Of a stretch of DNA of 64,000 nt, positions 1 through 13,300 are shown in pieces. The notes beneath the pieces are model-generated. The model was not told the DNA's origin. It saw nothing but the letters and a program-made list of their open reading frames with translations, and did no database searches. Position 1 is the first letter of the stretch. Each line of letters begins with the position of its first letter. Origin of the DNA: Apoderus coryli (lineage: Eukaryota > Arthropoda > Insecta > Coleoptera > Attelabidae); contig OU452210.1 in assembly GCA_911728435.2 (NCBI GenBank), positions 1,922,001 through 1,986,000 of the forward strand, written 5' to 3'. Position numbers and translations under genes: made by a program.

Positions 1-59
1 GTCCGCTATGCCACGAAATTATTTTATTTCGTTCTAAGCGCAACTCTACTAGATTGCCT

Positions 60-990
60 GGTGTCATGACTTCAAATGAGGCTGAAATTCAAGATCCTCA
101 AAGTATTGTAGATAATTTTGCTGATTTTTTTCCATAGCGTTTTCTTCGAGTCTTCTCTTTCATAAGATGGAGAGCACTTGGCCCCTGGAGTTGTCCGGTC
201 GGTGTTGAGAGCGTGACTGAGAGTGATATTGTGAAGGTCAGTGTGAAGCTTGGCAATGGCATGGTGTCCGGGTCTGATTGTGTGCCATCTTTTCCTGTAA
301 AGGATTCCATTGGGGCTTTTGCATACCCTTTATGCCGACTCTTTAATGTGTTCTTACGTTCGGAAAGGTTTCCGAGCGCTTGGAAGCAATCAAAAATTAT
401 TCCCATATTTAAGTCAGGCGACAGATCTGATACTCGTAACTATCATCCAATTTCTATTTGATATTGATGGACACTTCCCCCTAGGGGGGACGTTGACTCT
501 TTGAACTTCCGTAGAACCTCCGCTGGTCAAATATGTCTTTTCAAGTTGATAAACGGGTTCATTGATTGTCTTCCCCTCTTAGAGCGCAAAAAATGTAATA
601 CACTTCACTTTAATTCGAGAAGATCGGGTTTTATTAGAGTACCTTGTTTTAATTCAAATTATGCTTCAAAGTCTCATCTCTTTCGAGCATGTCATACTGG
701 TGACCGTGTCGATGTGCATTGGCCTGTGTAATACTTTGACCGGCCTCTGAAATCATTTCGGACTGATTTGTGCCAGTACTTAAGGACCCTGGACGGTTGG
801 GGTGCATCTTTATATTTTTATTTTTTGCAATGTTAATTTGATTTCATATTATTATGTTTATCCTTTGATAATGATAATAATTAGTTTAATCTAAATGTAA
901 ATTATAAAATATTTTGTATTTAATGTATTGTCTTGTTATTGGGTCTTGCTTGCTTGTCTGTTAGACAATAAAGAATTTTATTTAATTTAA
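60..990 (+). mobile_element. Non-LTR retrotransposon remnant (Jockey/CR1-like), 3' end
   Basis: Two blocks of a decayed element are seen. Positions ~90-460 encode the region before and into the RT fingers (SIVDNFADFF; RFPSAWKQSKIIPIFKSGD, then the NYHPISI block) with frame breaks. Positions ~500-735 encode the C-terminal tail typical of such elements (FNSRRSGFIRVPCFNSNYAS). The catalytic middle is deleted. The 3' end is AT-rich and carries AATAAA at 967. The block around 90-120 resembles 29,640-29,700, so the two belong to one family. Confidence 0.75.
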
Positions 991-1075
991 ACCCAAGCTT
1001 ACTAGTCGACGGTGAGAGTAAATAAATATATATAGATATATATATAAACTTATTAAACCATAAACTTTATTTCAG

Positions 1076-1326
1076 AGTCTTCAAGTCTTGAATTGCCAAA
1101 TGCTAAATCAGTAGAAAAACATGATTTATCGTTATTATCAAGTACGATTACGGAGAGTAGTACTGGCAACAATAATTGTAGTGACGTTGATAGTAATGAA
1201 GAACATAAAAATACGAATGAAGAATGTGAATCAAACATACTAAAGCAAACCGCCGATGATGATGTTAGAAACGGCGTTAGCAGGAGTAACGATGAAGTTT
1301 TAGAATCGATTCGCCAATGCAACAAG
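1076..1326 (+). CDS. BTB gene, first exon in window
   Basis: Acceptor TTTATTTCAG ends at 1075; donor AAG|GTAGGA begins at 1327. It enters with two bases of a split codon and leaves in phase 0. The 83 whole codons are rich in Ser, Asn, Glu and Asp (for example SSTITESSTGNNNCSDVDSN), a disordered acidic N-terminal segment. The preceding exon is not in the window; the upstream 1 kb is retrotransposon remnant. Confidence 0.7.
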
Positions 1327-4300
1327 GTAGGATTTTTAGTTAAATTTTTTTATTCAAACAACGGAAAAACTATACTCAAGCACAGTTATTCTGTGACTCA
1401 AGTATGAACAAAACATGTCTACTCAGCAAATGAGGTTCTTAAGTTGGTGGCCTGTTTCGAAACGAATATTTTATGTAGAGCCCTTGATTGCGTGGGACAT
1501 AGTCATTAGGTAGAGAATAAATAAATACATGCTTTATTGCCCAACAGATAAACAATCCCTTTAAAATAATACGGAAGCTTCTTTAAACTAATATATATTG
1601 TAATGAGAGATTGGTTATTGAAAGAAAGAAAATTCAACAAATTGAGAGAAGGGACCAATTAATTGAGAAAAGAAACACCATCCTAAGAGAAAAAAAATGC
1701 AATTTCCAGTGCATAAATACATTTTCTAACATGTGTTAAGTTGACTGATAACAATTTTAAATGTATTTTGTACTTATTTTTTTGTTGTTTTTCCTATTTG
1801 TTGTATTTGAACTAAGGATATTTGTTTTTATGAACTAAGGATATTTATTTATTTAGCTAAGGATGTTTATTTATGTTTTAAGTAAGGATATTTGTTTTGT
1901 TTTTTAATTTTTTTAGCTAAGGATATTATTTGTTTTTTGAGCTGAATTTGTGTTTATATAGAGCGTATACTCGTATAAATAAAATATTGAATATTCAGCT
2001 GCATTAAATATTTTATTTAGATTCAAAAAAAAAAATATATATATATATACCGGGTGTCCCACCGGGAAGGGATTCGATCGATTATGGAGAAATTACACTG
2101 TGGAATAATCTGAAAATCGGGTGTAGTTCGTAGGTCGATGGGACCAATTCGGCTAAAATATTTTCAATTTTCCTTATTCCAAATACGACCCTATATAAAT
2201 TATATTTTTTTTGTATTCTCCTTGTAATTCTAAACATATTTCATGCATAATATGTTATACTTATCGCCAGCCGTTTTCGAAATATTTGAAATTTTATGTC
2301 AACATGACGTTTTCAGAATAAAGAATAATAACAATTTTTTATAATATTTGAATCTTTAATAATTTAATTTTTAGAAATATCCTAGGAGATATAGATCTAC
2401 TTTAGGCGCCTACGTATATTTTTTTAGTAAATATTAATACAGGGTATTTGAAAAAAAGGGTAAAATTCAAATTGAAAAAAGTTTAAAAATTTTATATTGA
2501 TATTATATGATATTCCCCGATAGGGACCGACTTGTAGAACTCGTCGATCTTTGTATTTACCCCTCTAACATTTTGGTAAGAAATGTTCCTAATTTTGGAG
2601 TCTGCACTTACATCAGCAGTTAGTTTTTTGACGAAACTTTTACTATTCTAGGAGAGCGATCAATGTATTTTATTCTTAACCGGTCAGTCTTGACACCTCC
2701 ACGAACACCAGTGCGATGATATATCAGTCCCCGCACTTTAAGTAAATCCTTTGTTATATTGCGATCTAAAGCGTGCCGCCGATTTTTCGACCTGTAGGGC
2801 CAGCACAGAAAAACTATACAAATACGGAGTGGAAGCCCGAAGAAATGGAGAGTAGCGAACGAGTTAAAATTTGTTTTGCTGTTTTAAATCCCTACGCTTA
2901 CTTATGGTCGACTGTGTAGTGTAGCAAACGCTCAGGAATCCTGGTCGACCGTCGACCAGAATTCTAGACGAGAGAGGGTCGGGGAAGGGGCTAAATACCA
3001 ACGGCGAAACGGCTGCATATGTTCAAGTGCGGGGACTTGTATATTATTTATTAAACTATGGTATAAGCATTGCAGTTTTTTATATTTTATGCATCAGTTG
3101 GAGGTGCTTTAAATATTTGAACAGGCATGGCACGTGACTATTTTCGCCCAGGAGGTTGCTGCTATTCTTGGGGAATATATTGGCAATTGGCGCAGTCTAT
3201 TAGTACATGTTTTATTGTCAGATAACTGTCACATAAATTACATTTTGGGTTTTCAGATTTATGTAGTAGGTATTGATGTGTTACATTTGTATGGCCTATG
3301 CGTAGCCTTGTTAATATCACTTGATCACGTCGGTTATCTGGTATATTAGTCCAAGGTTTAATCGATTTTTTAACACTCGCTAATTTTGAGTTCGATTCGG
3401 TCCATTTTGCCACTTTTCTATTATTTTCGTTTTTACATATTGATTGAAATCATTTAAAGGGATATTTAGGTTTCTATCAATGGCTGAGTTGATGGTTTCT
3501 TTAACTAAACGATCTGCTGTTTCGTTGCCCGTGATTCCTATGTAAGATGGCATCCAAATGAAGGCTAGTCGATGTTATTTTTGGATATGTTGTGAATTTC
3601 TTCTTCAATTAATTGAATTATTGGATTCATTGTATACATTTTAGTTATACTTACTGCGCTTAGGCTGACAGATATTATTAAATAATTTTTGATATTGTCA
3701 CAATTTTTTATATAGCGTAGTGTTTCCAGAATAGCAGCCAGTGTTAGGGTTTTTGTTGTTTTCAATTTTTCCTAATGTGTTGCTTATGTTTTTGCTGATT
3801 GTATTAATGTTCTTACCTGAGATAGAAATAACGAAATCGTCCGCGTATAATCTACATTTGACGGGGTTATTGACACATGCATCTCTCGATGAGGTTGTTG
3901 ATTGCCATTAGAAAAAGTGTCGTGCTTAATACTGAGCTTTGGGGCGTTCCGTTTTGGAGAAATTTTGTATCGTATCTTGATCCGTTGATTCTTACCTTGA
4001 AACTTCTGTTGTTGAAAAAGTTTTGTACGAAATTTAATATGTTACCTTAAAAGTCGTTTTGCTTCAGCTTGTTCATGATTTGGTGTTGCCAGGCTATGTC
4101 GTATGCCCTTTTTAGGTCAAAAAATATTAGCGCAGGGTTGGTGAATATCTGACTCTAAGTAGACTAGATTGTCTGTTGTTGATCGATTTTTTCGGAAGCC
4201 ACTTTGGTAGGGTGATATAATACTCTTGGTTTCGAGTTGCCAGGTGTTGATTATTTTTTCGAGAAGTTTGCATGAAGTACAAGTTAGGGATACAGATCTA

Positions 4301-7300
4301 TATGATTCAGGTTTTAGTTTGTTTTGGTTTCGTTTTATTATTGGGATTATTGTTGCAGTTTTACATTCAGTTGAAATTTATTTTGTGTCCAGATTGTATT
4401 GAACAGGTTCAATAAATATTTTCTTGCGATATCTGGTAGATGGTTTAAGAATGCAATCAATTTGATGTTGGTACTTTTCAAGATTTCATTAAGGCATACA
4501 AAATATTTGTATATTTTCCCCACATATTTGAGTTCCATATTGTATTCGACATTATTTTATCAAATTAACATTGTCATTAATCTTTTATCGGAAAATATAT
4601 TTTATCAATATTACTGTTTTATTGACGCTAAATTTTAATACTAACTTATATAATCCGCCTAATAATAAACGTAACTAAAAACGTACAGTATGATATCTTT
4701 TCAAAATGTATATAAATAAAATATTTGAACACATCAATTTTTATAAATTTAAAAGATGCAGGAGCCAAAATTGTTAAAGTTTGATTATCGCTGGTGAATA
4801 ACGAAGTATACTTTTTCTATAGATGACCATTTCTTGCTCCTCCTACGGAGTTGGAGTTTAGTGACTTGTCCTAATACCCAACTGTTCATTGGGATTTACT
4901 GCTAGCTCGACATATAACATAAATTGAAGAGAATAATTCGTTTTCTATATAGTAAACTGATAGGAAATTATTATTTCTTAAATCATGTCATAAAATGACT
5001 TATTTCTGAAATTAATATATAAACTTGATTCGACCTGAATTTTCAAAAGCCTGTCACATAGTTGCAGACGATCGTATTAGTTTCTTGATACATTTATATT
5101 ACAATTATAAAAATTACAATTATAAAAATGCATGCAATTGTGATACATGCATAACACATGTATTCCTTATTTTAATTTAAAATATAAGTTATATTTATGA
5201 GACGCATCGTATTACGTGCCAATATTTTATTTGTCCTTTAAATAATGACAAATTATTTAATAGTTAATTCACGTTTTTAAGTATAATCACAATAAATAAT
5301 TAAACCAAATAAATAAAATACCACCCAACTTTTTTAGTAAGCGTTCAATAATTGTTGTTTTATCACATATCTGCAATGTCTGACTTATAGCAAAAAAAGA
5401 CAATAATCACTATTTTATTTAGTTAATATGTTAAATTATAGGGATTAATTATTAAAAAATCACAAAAAATGGTGGTAAGTTTATTTTATATATATATATA
5501 TATATAAGCTTCATATAATAGTCCATCCTCGCAGTGAAGAAAAATAATAGTGGTTTTGAAAAACATGAAGTCTCTTTTTTAATTTTTGTTGTCCAAAAAT
5601 TTTATAAAATTTTTTTTAAAGAGACATGTTCGAAAATATAAAATGTCTATCTTCAGCCCAATAAGAACAATGCTATGTAACATAACAACCGCAACAGCGG
5701 CTGAAAACAGTTATGAAATAAAAAAAAATTAATGTGAATTTGTGATGTCCGCAATAATTTATTTTTGGTTTAATTGAGTAGGTAACTCTGTCATATTTTT
5801 AGAGACTGTTGCGGTTGTGATGTTATATAGCATTGTTCTTATTGGGCTAAAGATGGAAATTTTATATTTTCGAAACATGCTCCCTTATTAGCCTTATACA
5901 CCTATTTGTCTTGATCGCACTGAACATTTTCCTTCTGTCGGTGAGTGTGAGCGGAGCGGAGTTTCAAGATGAATCACAGTTTTTATTATGAGTGGACCCG
6001 ATCATCATTGAGGATATTACTGAGGAGGAAGTTTTTATGGCGAGCAAAAGCTGAAGATTCACCCAGGGACCAGATGGTTGACCATCATTTTTAGTCAGAG
6101 ATTGTGTTCCGAGGTTTAGCTTTGAAAAACAGAGAATTTCCATATGCGTGGAAAAAATCTAGGATTGTAGTAGTCAGGAGATAAATCATGTGGTAACAAT
6201 GAAGAAGGCCCATATCCATTTTGCCGAATATTTGCGAAATATTTAAAGCTATATTTGGCCACATATACCCGACTGTCATGACAAATAAATCTACAATCAG
6301 TAAGTTATCTTTAATGACACAGGTTATCTCAGGGGTGCCTGATGTTGGTGGTCGGATGGATGTGGTCTACACTGACTTCGCGAAAGCGTTCGATAAATCA
6401 TGGTATATTGCTGCAGAAGTTAGACAAGTTCGGCTGTGTCAATGCCTTACAAATCCTTTTCAACTAACTTGGGACCACTATTGTGGTAAATTAATGTTTG
6501 CTGATGATCTGAAAATATTCCTTGAAATTAAAAACATTAATGATTGTAAAGCGCTTCAAAATCATTTGAACCGTGTGAATTTGTGGTGTGAAAGAAATCT
6601 TTTGCCATCAAATCCATTAAAATGTAAGGTATTGACGTATACGAAGAAAATACAAATTGTTCAATATGATTATAACGTCAATGGCACTGGATTAGGGACC
6701 TCTCAAACAATTACTCATCTGGGAATTTTATTTGATACTAAACTTAGTTTTATTGATCACATATTAACAAAAATAGCAGCCAATAAAATCTATGTTTTTT
6801 TGATGAGAAACACCATCCCTCATCGTCAAAGATGAAGATATATAATTAACACATTTTTCAGTCATGTCCTCAATATGTCAAACTGTCCGATTTAGAAAGT
6901 TGTCAAAAAGCTCGGATAGATTTGAATTATACACCTCGTATGAGCCGCTCAATACCGGAAAGTCACTGGGTGGAAAGTCCACTTTTAATGACACGGTCTG
7001 CATGCTATCGAAGTGCTCCACATCCAATGGAACCAGAAGTAAACAGTCAGCCTGATACGGAAAGTAATGATGTTCAAATATCACAACCAAAAAAATCGGT
7101 AAGCGGAATGCAATAATTACAAAAAATAAGATATTTGTTAATGTAGGCATTTTGTGTATTCACGTTAACTAGTACCAGTTAATAATGTATGAAATGTCAA
7201 GCCGATATTTTCAATTTCTTTATCTTTCCCAATATGGCTCATGCTATAATTTTTGATATAGTTTACAAGGTTTAAAGTTGAGATAGGGAATGCATATTTC

Positions 7301-10300
7301 AGCTTTCTTTAGAAAACTAAAAGTATTTGTATACTTAGAGTAGTATGAATTGGGCCAAGCAGTAGTGATGGCAAGTTTTGTCAACCCCTGGGGCTGAGGT
7401 TGGCAGTATAGCAGCGGTGAAAGTTGGGTTTCTTGGAGGCAACCTAGGTGGGTAGAATACAACAATATCATCATTGGTGTGAAGACAGCAGATACAATTT
7501 AGGAGGTAATTTGCGAAGATACCTGAATGATCAGTGGCGTACCCAACTTGTTACTAACATATGAATATTAGAAATCATTAACTGATTCTTACAAAAATAG
7601 ATTATGAAAAATTGTGTCTTCCACTCTTATATATTTCTGTACATTCTACAAATAATTGAGATTAAATAAATCATTATTGATTTAAGCTAGAACGAATTAC
7701 CTATCTAGTGTTTCGCAGTAGAGAAATAATTGACAAAACTTTTAGCTGGCACCTTTTCCACCAATATTTGAAAAATAAGAAATATTATAGAAATAGTCCA
7801 TTATGCGTGGAGTTTATCATGTAATGATAAGTAAAACTTCGTCTTCTTCACAATGAACATATATAAATTTTAATTTTTTTAAATTGTCATAAAAAAATAT
7901 ATATTTTTCTGCAAATGGTGAGTCCAAAAAATCAAAAATTAATAATACCTATAATGATATTATTATTATGTTATATTCCAGATTCGAATAAGCACCTTAT
8001 ATTAATTTCTGTATTAATTCCCCCTTTTTACTAACCACTGATGATGAGAACACTGGGTCTCGAAACATGTATGGTTTGACGCAATATTAATAAAATAAAA
8101 GAATTATTTCTGGAGAAGACGAAGTTTTACTTATCATTTTACTTATCATTATAAGAAATATTATATTACAGCTAGGACAATACACATACTTGAGAGAGTG
8201 GCTATAGGTAAACTACACAGGGTGGGCAAATTTCGATGTTTTTATACGGTACAGCCTAAGCGTCACGTTCGATTTTTTGGAGCTTAGTTTAATGCAGTAA
8301 TCGGAGCGCGGCTAACTTGATTAGTTTTCTTTATACAGGGCGATTTTTATTTTTTGTCATTTTCTTTTTTGCTTTATATTTCGGTTGTTATGAGAGTTAC
8401 GGGAAAAGTGTTTCTATAAAAGTTAGAGATAATTTGATGCTTAATATTGTGGCTTATCAAGAATTTTTTTCGAAATCCAATTGTTCAAGATATCGCTATC
8501 AAAGATTAATCTACACAATAGATAGTCAGCGTATATGGGAAATAAAACAAAAATTGAAACTGTCTCGACACGAGCTGCATCTATTAGAAAAACATGCAAC
8601 CATGGAAATTGTAGATGGCGTTATATGTATTGTGTTGAAATAAAATAATCATATGGGCAATGTTAGACAAGGACGAGTATACTTTCCCCTACGAGGTGGG
8701 AGTTTGTTTTTATATTATAGGTATCATATATGTACTACTGTGCAGCAGTGTTTTTTGTTTAAAATTATATGGTATACGTATACCTATCTACGCAAAGATT
8801 AATGTGTATGGACGAAAATAAAAGAAATTACTATAATAGTATAAATATACAGGGCTGGTTTATTAAATGTTTTAGACAATAATTTTAAATGACTAAAATA
8901 ATATTATTTTAGTCATTTAATTTTAAATTTCGGATATAAGGATGCATCAAAAAGTTATATTTAAATTAACGAAATTTGGCGTTATAGATAGGACTTCCGG
9001 TTATTACCTGATTCAGTTTTGAGGATCAAACTCAAACAGCAGATTCAACTTGTCGTTAACATTATGAAAAAATAAATCTCAGAGGCGGGTAAATTAAAGG
9101 GGCATACAGGCGTGAAATGCTACCCTAACTTTTTTATGCACATTTTTTGCGTGTGTTTCAATTCGGAGATGTAAAATCTAACAAATTATATACGTAATAA
9201 ATGTATCCTTCTGTGATATTGATAGAAAGTCATCGTTATCGCGTAATATCGATTTTAAGAAATGTTAATATTAAAAAGGCTGTGCTTTTTACAAGTTGCT
9301 GAAGTAAATAAGGTTTGAAATTTCCAGCATGACAATAATTATTTAAAAAAATACGGTTTCGAAATGCAGGATGTAAAAAATTAGAATTTTTAATCTGTTT
9401 TTAATGAAAATTTAAATCTATTGAGAAATATGGTTCAGGGTTTTTGTGAAATGTATTTTACTCCAAAGATTCTACTCATCGATTATAACCGAATTAATTT
9501 ACTCAAAAATATCTATACTAGTAAAATAACACAATTATCACAATTAGGTTCAAATTCTGCAACGCCGAATTGAAAAAAAACTTACAGTCTCCCTAATATT
9601 GGTTTTTGTGCAATGATCATAAAACTTTAAAAAACTAACGATTTATGTAGATTGTATTGTTAACACGTTTCGTAAAAAGCTTTAAAAACCCACCAACAGG
9701 GTGTTAAAAGTATCACGACAATAACTTTTTTCATGTTTTAACAAGTACAATCGTCTGCTTCAGATTGATCCTTAAAAACTGAATAACAGTTTCTCTATAT
9801 AAAAAAATAAAACTCGTAAATATCATCCCCAAACATTTAATTTGATTACAATTACATAACACCATATTTGAAAGTAAATAAAAAAAAACAGCATTACCTA
9901 GTTTGACAGATTTGCAAATTGCAAATCAAAGTATCTATGTATACAGGGTGTTGCATAAGTACTTGTACAAACTTTAAAGGGTGATTCTTTGACTAATTTT
10001 AAGATACAAATTTCATATGTACATGGGTCCGCTACGGCTTGGTTTTCGAGATACAGGTAGTTCAAAAAGAATATTATATTTAGGATTATATGCTTGTTCA
10101 ATAGCATCGCAATTTGGTGCAATTCGGGATACAGGTGTATTGATGACACCAGAGCTGTCAAAACAACTAATAAAAAATACGAAAAATAACAAAATACAAA
10201 TATCATTCAAAAGACAACAATGCACATAATAGTCGGTACCAAGCCAAATAGGTAGTAGGTAAATATAGATTTATTTTGTTTCGGGCTTGGGCTTGGCACC

Positions 10301-13300
10301 GACTTATTGTAATCAAAACTACCCACCAAACGGATACATTTAATTTTACGCAGATGCTCAAAGTGTTAACTTTCTTTCATTAATAGAGACCTGTGAAGTG
10401 AGCTTACCTCTTACGCCCACGTATTAAGTACTAAGTTTCAGTTATCAGTTATAATTTTTTATTTTCCAAGAAAGCGAAACGAGATATTTAAAACGGCATT
10501 GCGCCGCCCTCATGTATACCTCCGGGGGCGGCATCGAAAATCGCTACACGTCACAAACTTGTAAATGCTTAGAACTACCCCTATATCAAATTTCTATTTT
10601 CTATCTTTTTTGTTTCATACCCAAAGCCCTATTCCTACCGAACTTATTATTTACCCGAAGAAACATTAAAAAGAAGTAAAATTTAAGTACCTAAACCGAT
10701 AAAGTGGAACTTATACCTGATGAAGAGACAGACTATTATAATAGGTATACCTAATATAATATAGGTAGCACTGATAATTTTTTTATTATAGGTATTATAA
10801 GATCTACAACAATCTTGTTACATCTTTGCCACATTGTCTACGTGAAATATTTAGTCAAAAGTATGTTTCTATCTAAAAGCTTTTCATTTAACGATTGTTC
10901 GCCACTGATCATGGGACTGGTCTAGTCTTGAAACATGTATGACATGGATTAAATATTATTATATTAAATTTAATTCATAGAGATTAGGCTTTTATTTCAA
11001 TACTGTACTTGTAATAAATCACCCTGTGTGTTTCTTTTACCGACGAATTGGCAACAGCACGACACACACCACATTCGCTTGTTTTTTTTTCTACCCTCCC
11101 TGCGTATCCCCTCCAGATTAATACAGAATTTCATCAATTTCTCTCTCTGACAATACAGCATTGCCGGTGCATATCTGTTGCAAATGATCTAAATAATTGT
11201 TATACGTTGCGTTTTGTTTTTGATATTAATAAACTACAAAACGGTTTCTGGCTGTGACAATACTGCTCTATGCTTTACACGCTAGTCTACGCCACGTAGT
11301 GGCAGGCATACTTAGAGATGTTCTGATTTTAATGCATTGGGCTGACTATCTATTGTGTAGATTAATCTTTGTCGCTATCAACTTTGTTTTCTTAAACGGG
11401 ATACCCTATATATTAAAGCGTCAGTAGATTCCAAATTTCATTCCCTTTACAACCATGTATGACAAGTAGCTACATATTTAGTAAAACTTAATAAAAATAA
11501 GTAGGCTTGTTTCAAAATGTTTAATGATGTTAATTGTTTCAATGTTTTATTCAACACAAGAAAAATGCTAATGTTGCAGCTGCAACGTGCTGCAACTGAT
11601 ACCCAGAAACAACACAGCGTTATAGAAAAATATTTGGAAGGTTGAAAGAAAACCTTATTAATTATGGATCATTTATAAAATTCACACCTACAACGTATGA
11701 TTAAACATATTCAGAAGAAATAGGTGTTGATGTTATTGCAGCTGAAATTGATAATCTGACAATTTTAAGTGTGGTAGAAAAAAAATTAAAATTAAACTAA
11801 ACTGATCTTAAATGTTGTCCATTATTTTGAATACACATATCACACCTCTTATCAATACTTTTAATAGCATTATAAACATGAATGTTTGAAACTGAATTTA
11901 TACATTGTCTGAAAGCTTCTTTTAATTCTTCAATAGTATGACTTTTAGTTTTGTAAACTTTATCTTTTAGTTGTCCCCATAAAAAATCACATGGTGTTAT
12001 ATCTGGAGAACGAGCGGCGGGCCACCTAACTGGAGCGTTATTGCTTATCCAATTATTACCAAAATTTGTAAACAATATTTCCCTAAAATTTCTATTGTAA
12101 TGCGGTAGTGCGCCATCTTGCTGGAAAAACACATTTCTTCATTCTGCCAGGGCCTTGGCTCGATACAAATTGCAAAATTCCCAACGCCGGACCGGATCAT
12201 TTGGTTATAAATGCTGGGTTTTACGAATTGCGTAAGGTCGGAACTTACGCTTTTTTAAAATATTGAGCACCCGGCGACGGGATATGCCACCTTCTATTTC
12301 AATTTGTCTGCTCGAAATTGTCGAATTATCAATACCAGCTGCAATGACATTAACATTTACATCTGCGCAATTATAAGTTTTAGGTCTTGGTTGTGTAAAT
12401 AATCCATAATTAATAAGGTATTCTTTAACCTTCGATATATGTTTCTATTGGGCTGTCTTCTTTCGGGGTATCGGTTGTAGTAGGTTTCAGATGCAGCATT
12501 AGCATCATTAGTACATTGAATAAAGCATTGCAACATATCAAATTTTTCAGAACATTTCAGTTCCATAATAAACTGTTAATTAACAAATGCTTTAATTAAT
12601 GAATGCTGACAATAATTATCATTCGACAAATACATTAATAAATGACAGTATCAATAATCTGTTATTTGACTTGATGTTATTTGATTAATTGTTTTCAATA
12701 AGACACAAGCCTACTTAAAATTTATTTTATTTGAAATATAATATGGTTTCTATTTATTTTTATTAAGTTTTACTAAATATGTGGCTACTTGTGATACATG
12801 GTTGTAAAGAGAATGAAATTTGGAATCTACTGACGCTTTAATATATAGGGTGTCCCATTTAATAAAACAAAGTTGATAGCGATATCTTGAACAATTGGAC
12901 TTCGAAAAAAATTCTTGATACGCCACAGCATTAAGCATCAAATTATCTCTAACTTTTATAAAAACTTTTTCCGTAACTCTCATAACAACCGAAATATAAA
13001 GCAAAGAGAAAATGAAAAAAAATAATAATCGCCCTGTATAAAGAAAACTAATCAAGTTAGCCGCGCTCCGATTACGGCATTAAACTAAGCTCCAAAAAAT
13101 CGAACGTGACGTGTCACTTAGTTTCGCTCTATCTATTACGGTTTAGGCTGTACCGTACAAAAACATCGGAATTTGCCCACCCTGTACAGTATTTTTCCAT
13201 CGATTGGAACCGAATAAATCGGTTAATGTATCGGGGACTCTCGAGGTATGACTAAATGTTTCATATTTTCTCCTTAGTAATTCATGGAAAATTAAAAGTA

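Larger units (their letters stand above)
8218..13184. mobile_element. Composite of two tail-to-tail Tc1/mariner-like copies with a nested element
   Basis: The outer ends are inverted: CAGGGTGGGCAAATTTCGAT starts at 8218 and its reverse complement ends at 13184; TACA flanks both sides. The left arm (8218-8500 plus 11380-~11,796, + strand) and right arm (13184-~12,300, - strand) are copies of the same element start, including the N-terminus of a transposase. The right arm continues into the transposase C-terminus (12132-11797). The left arm is split by a 2.87-kb insertion (8501-11371). Whether this is one transposon with ~0.9-kb inverted arms or two copies that met is open. Confidence 0.7.

Noticed and set aside
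5490..5506. TA microsatellites (also at 1,030, 2,037, 28,340, 51,220) as regulatory sites
   Set aside because: Simple repeats expected in AT-rich intronic DNA; nothing ties them to regulation.
8317..8643. A 108-codon frame as a small membrane protein gene
   Set aside because: It runs across the 8500/8501 junction between the composite arm and the nested element, and its first half recurs in the other arm as non-coding end sequence.
10013..10229. Overlapping open frames on both strands near 10.0-10.2 kb
   Set aside because: Complementary shadows inside the nested element; the sequence matches a non-coding transposon end (ACAGGGTGTTGCATAAG) and shows no conserved protein motif.
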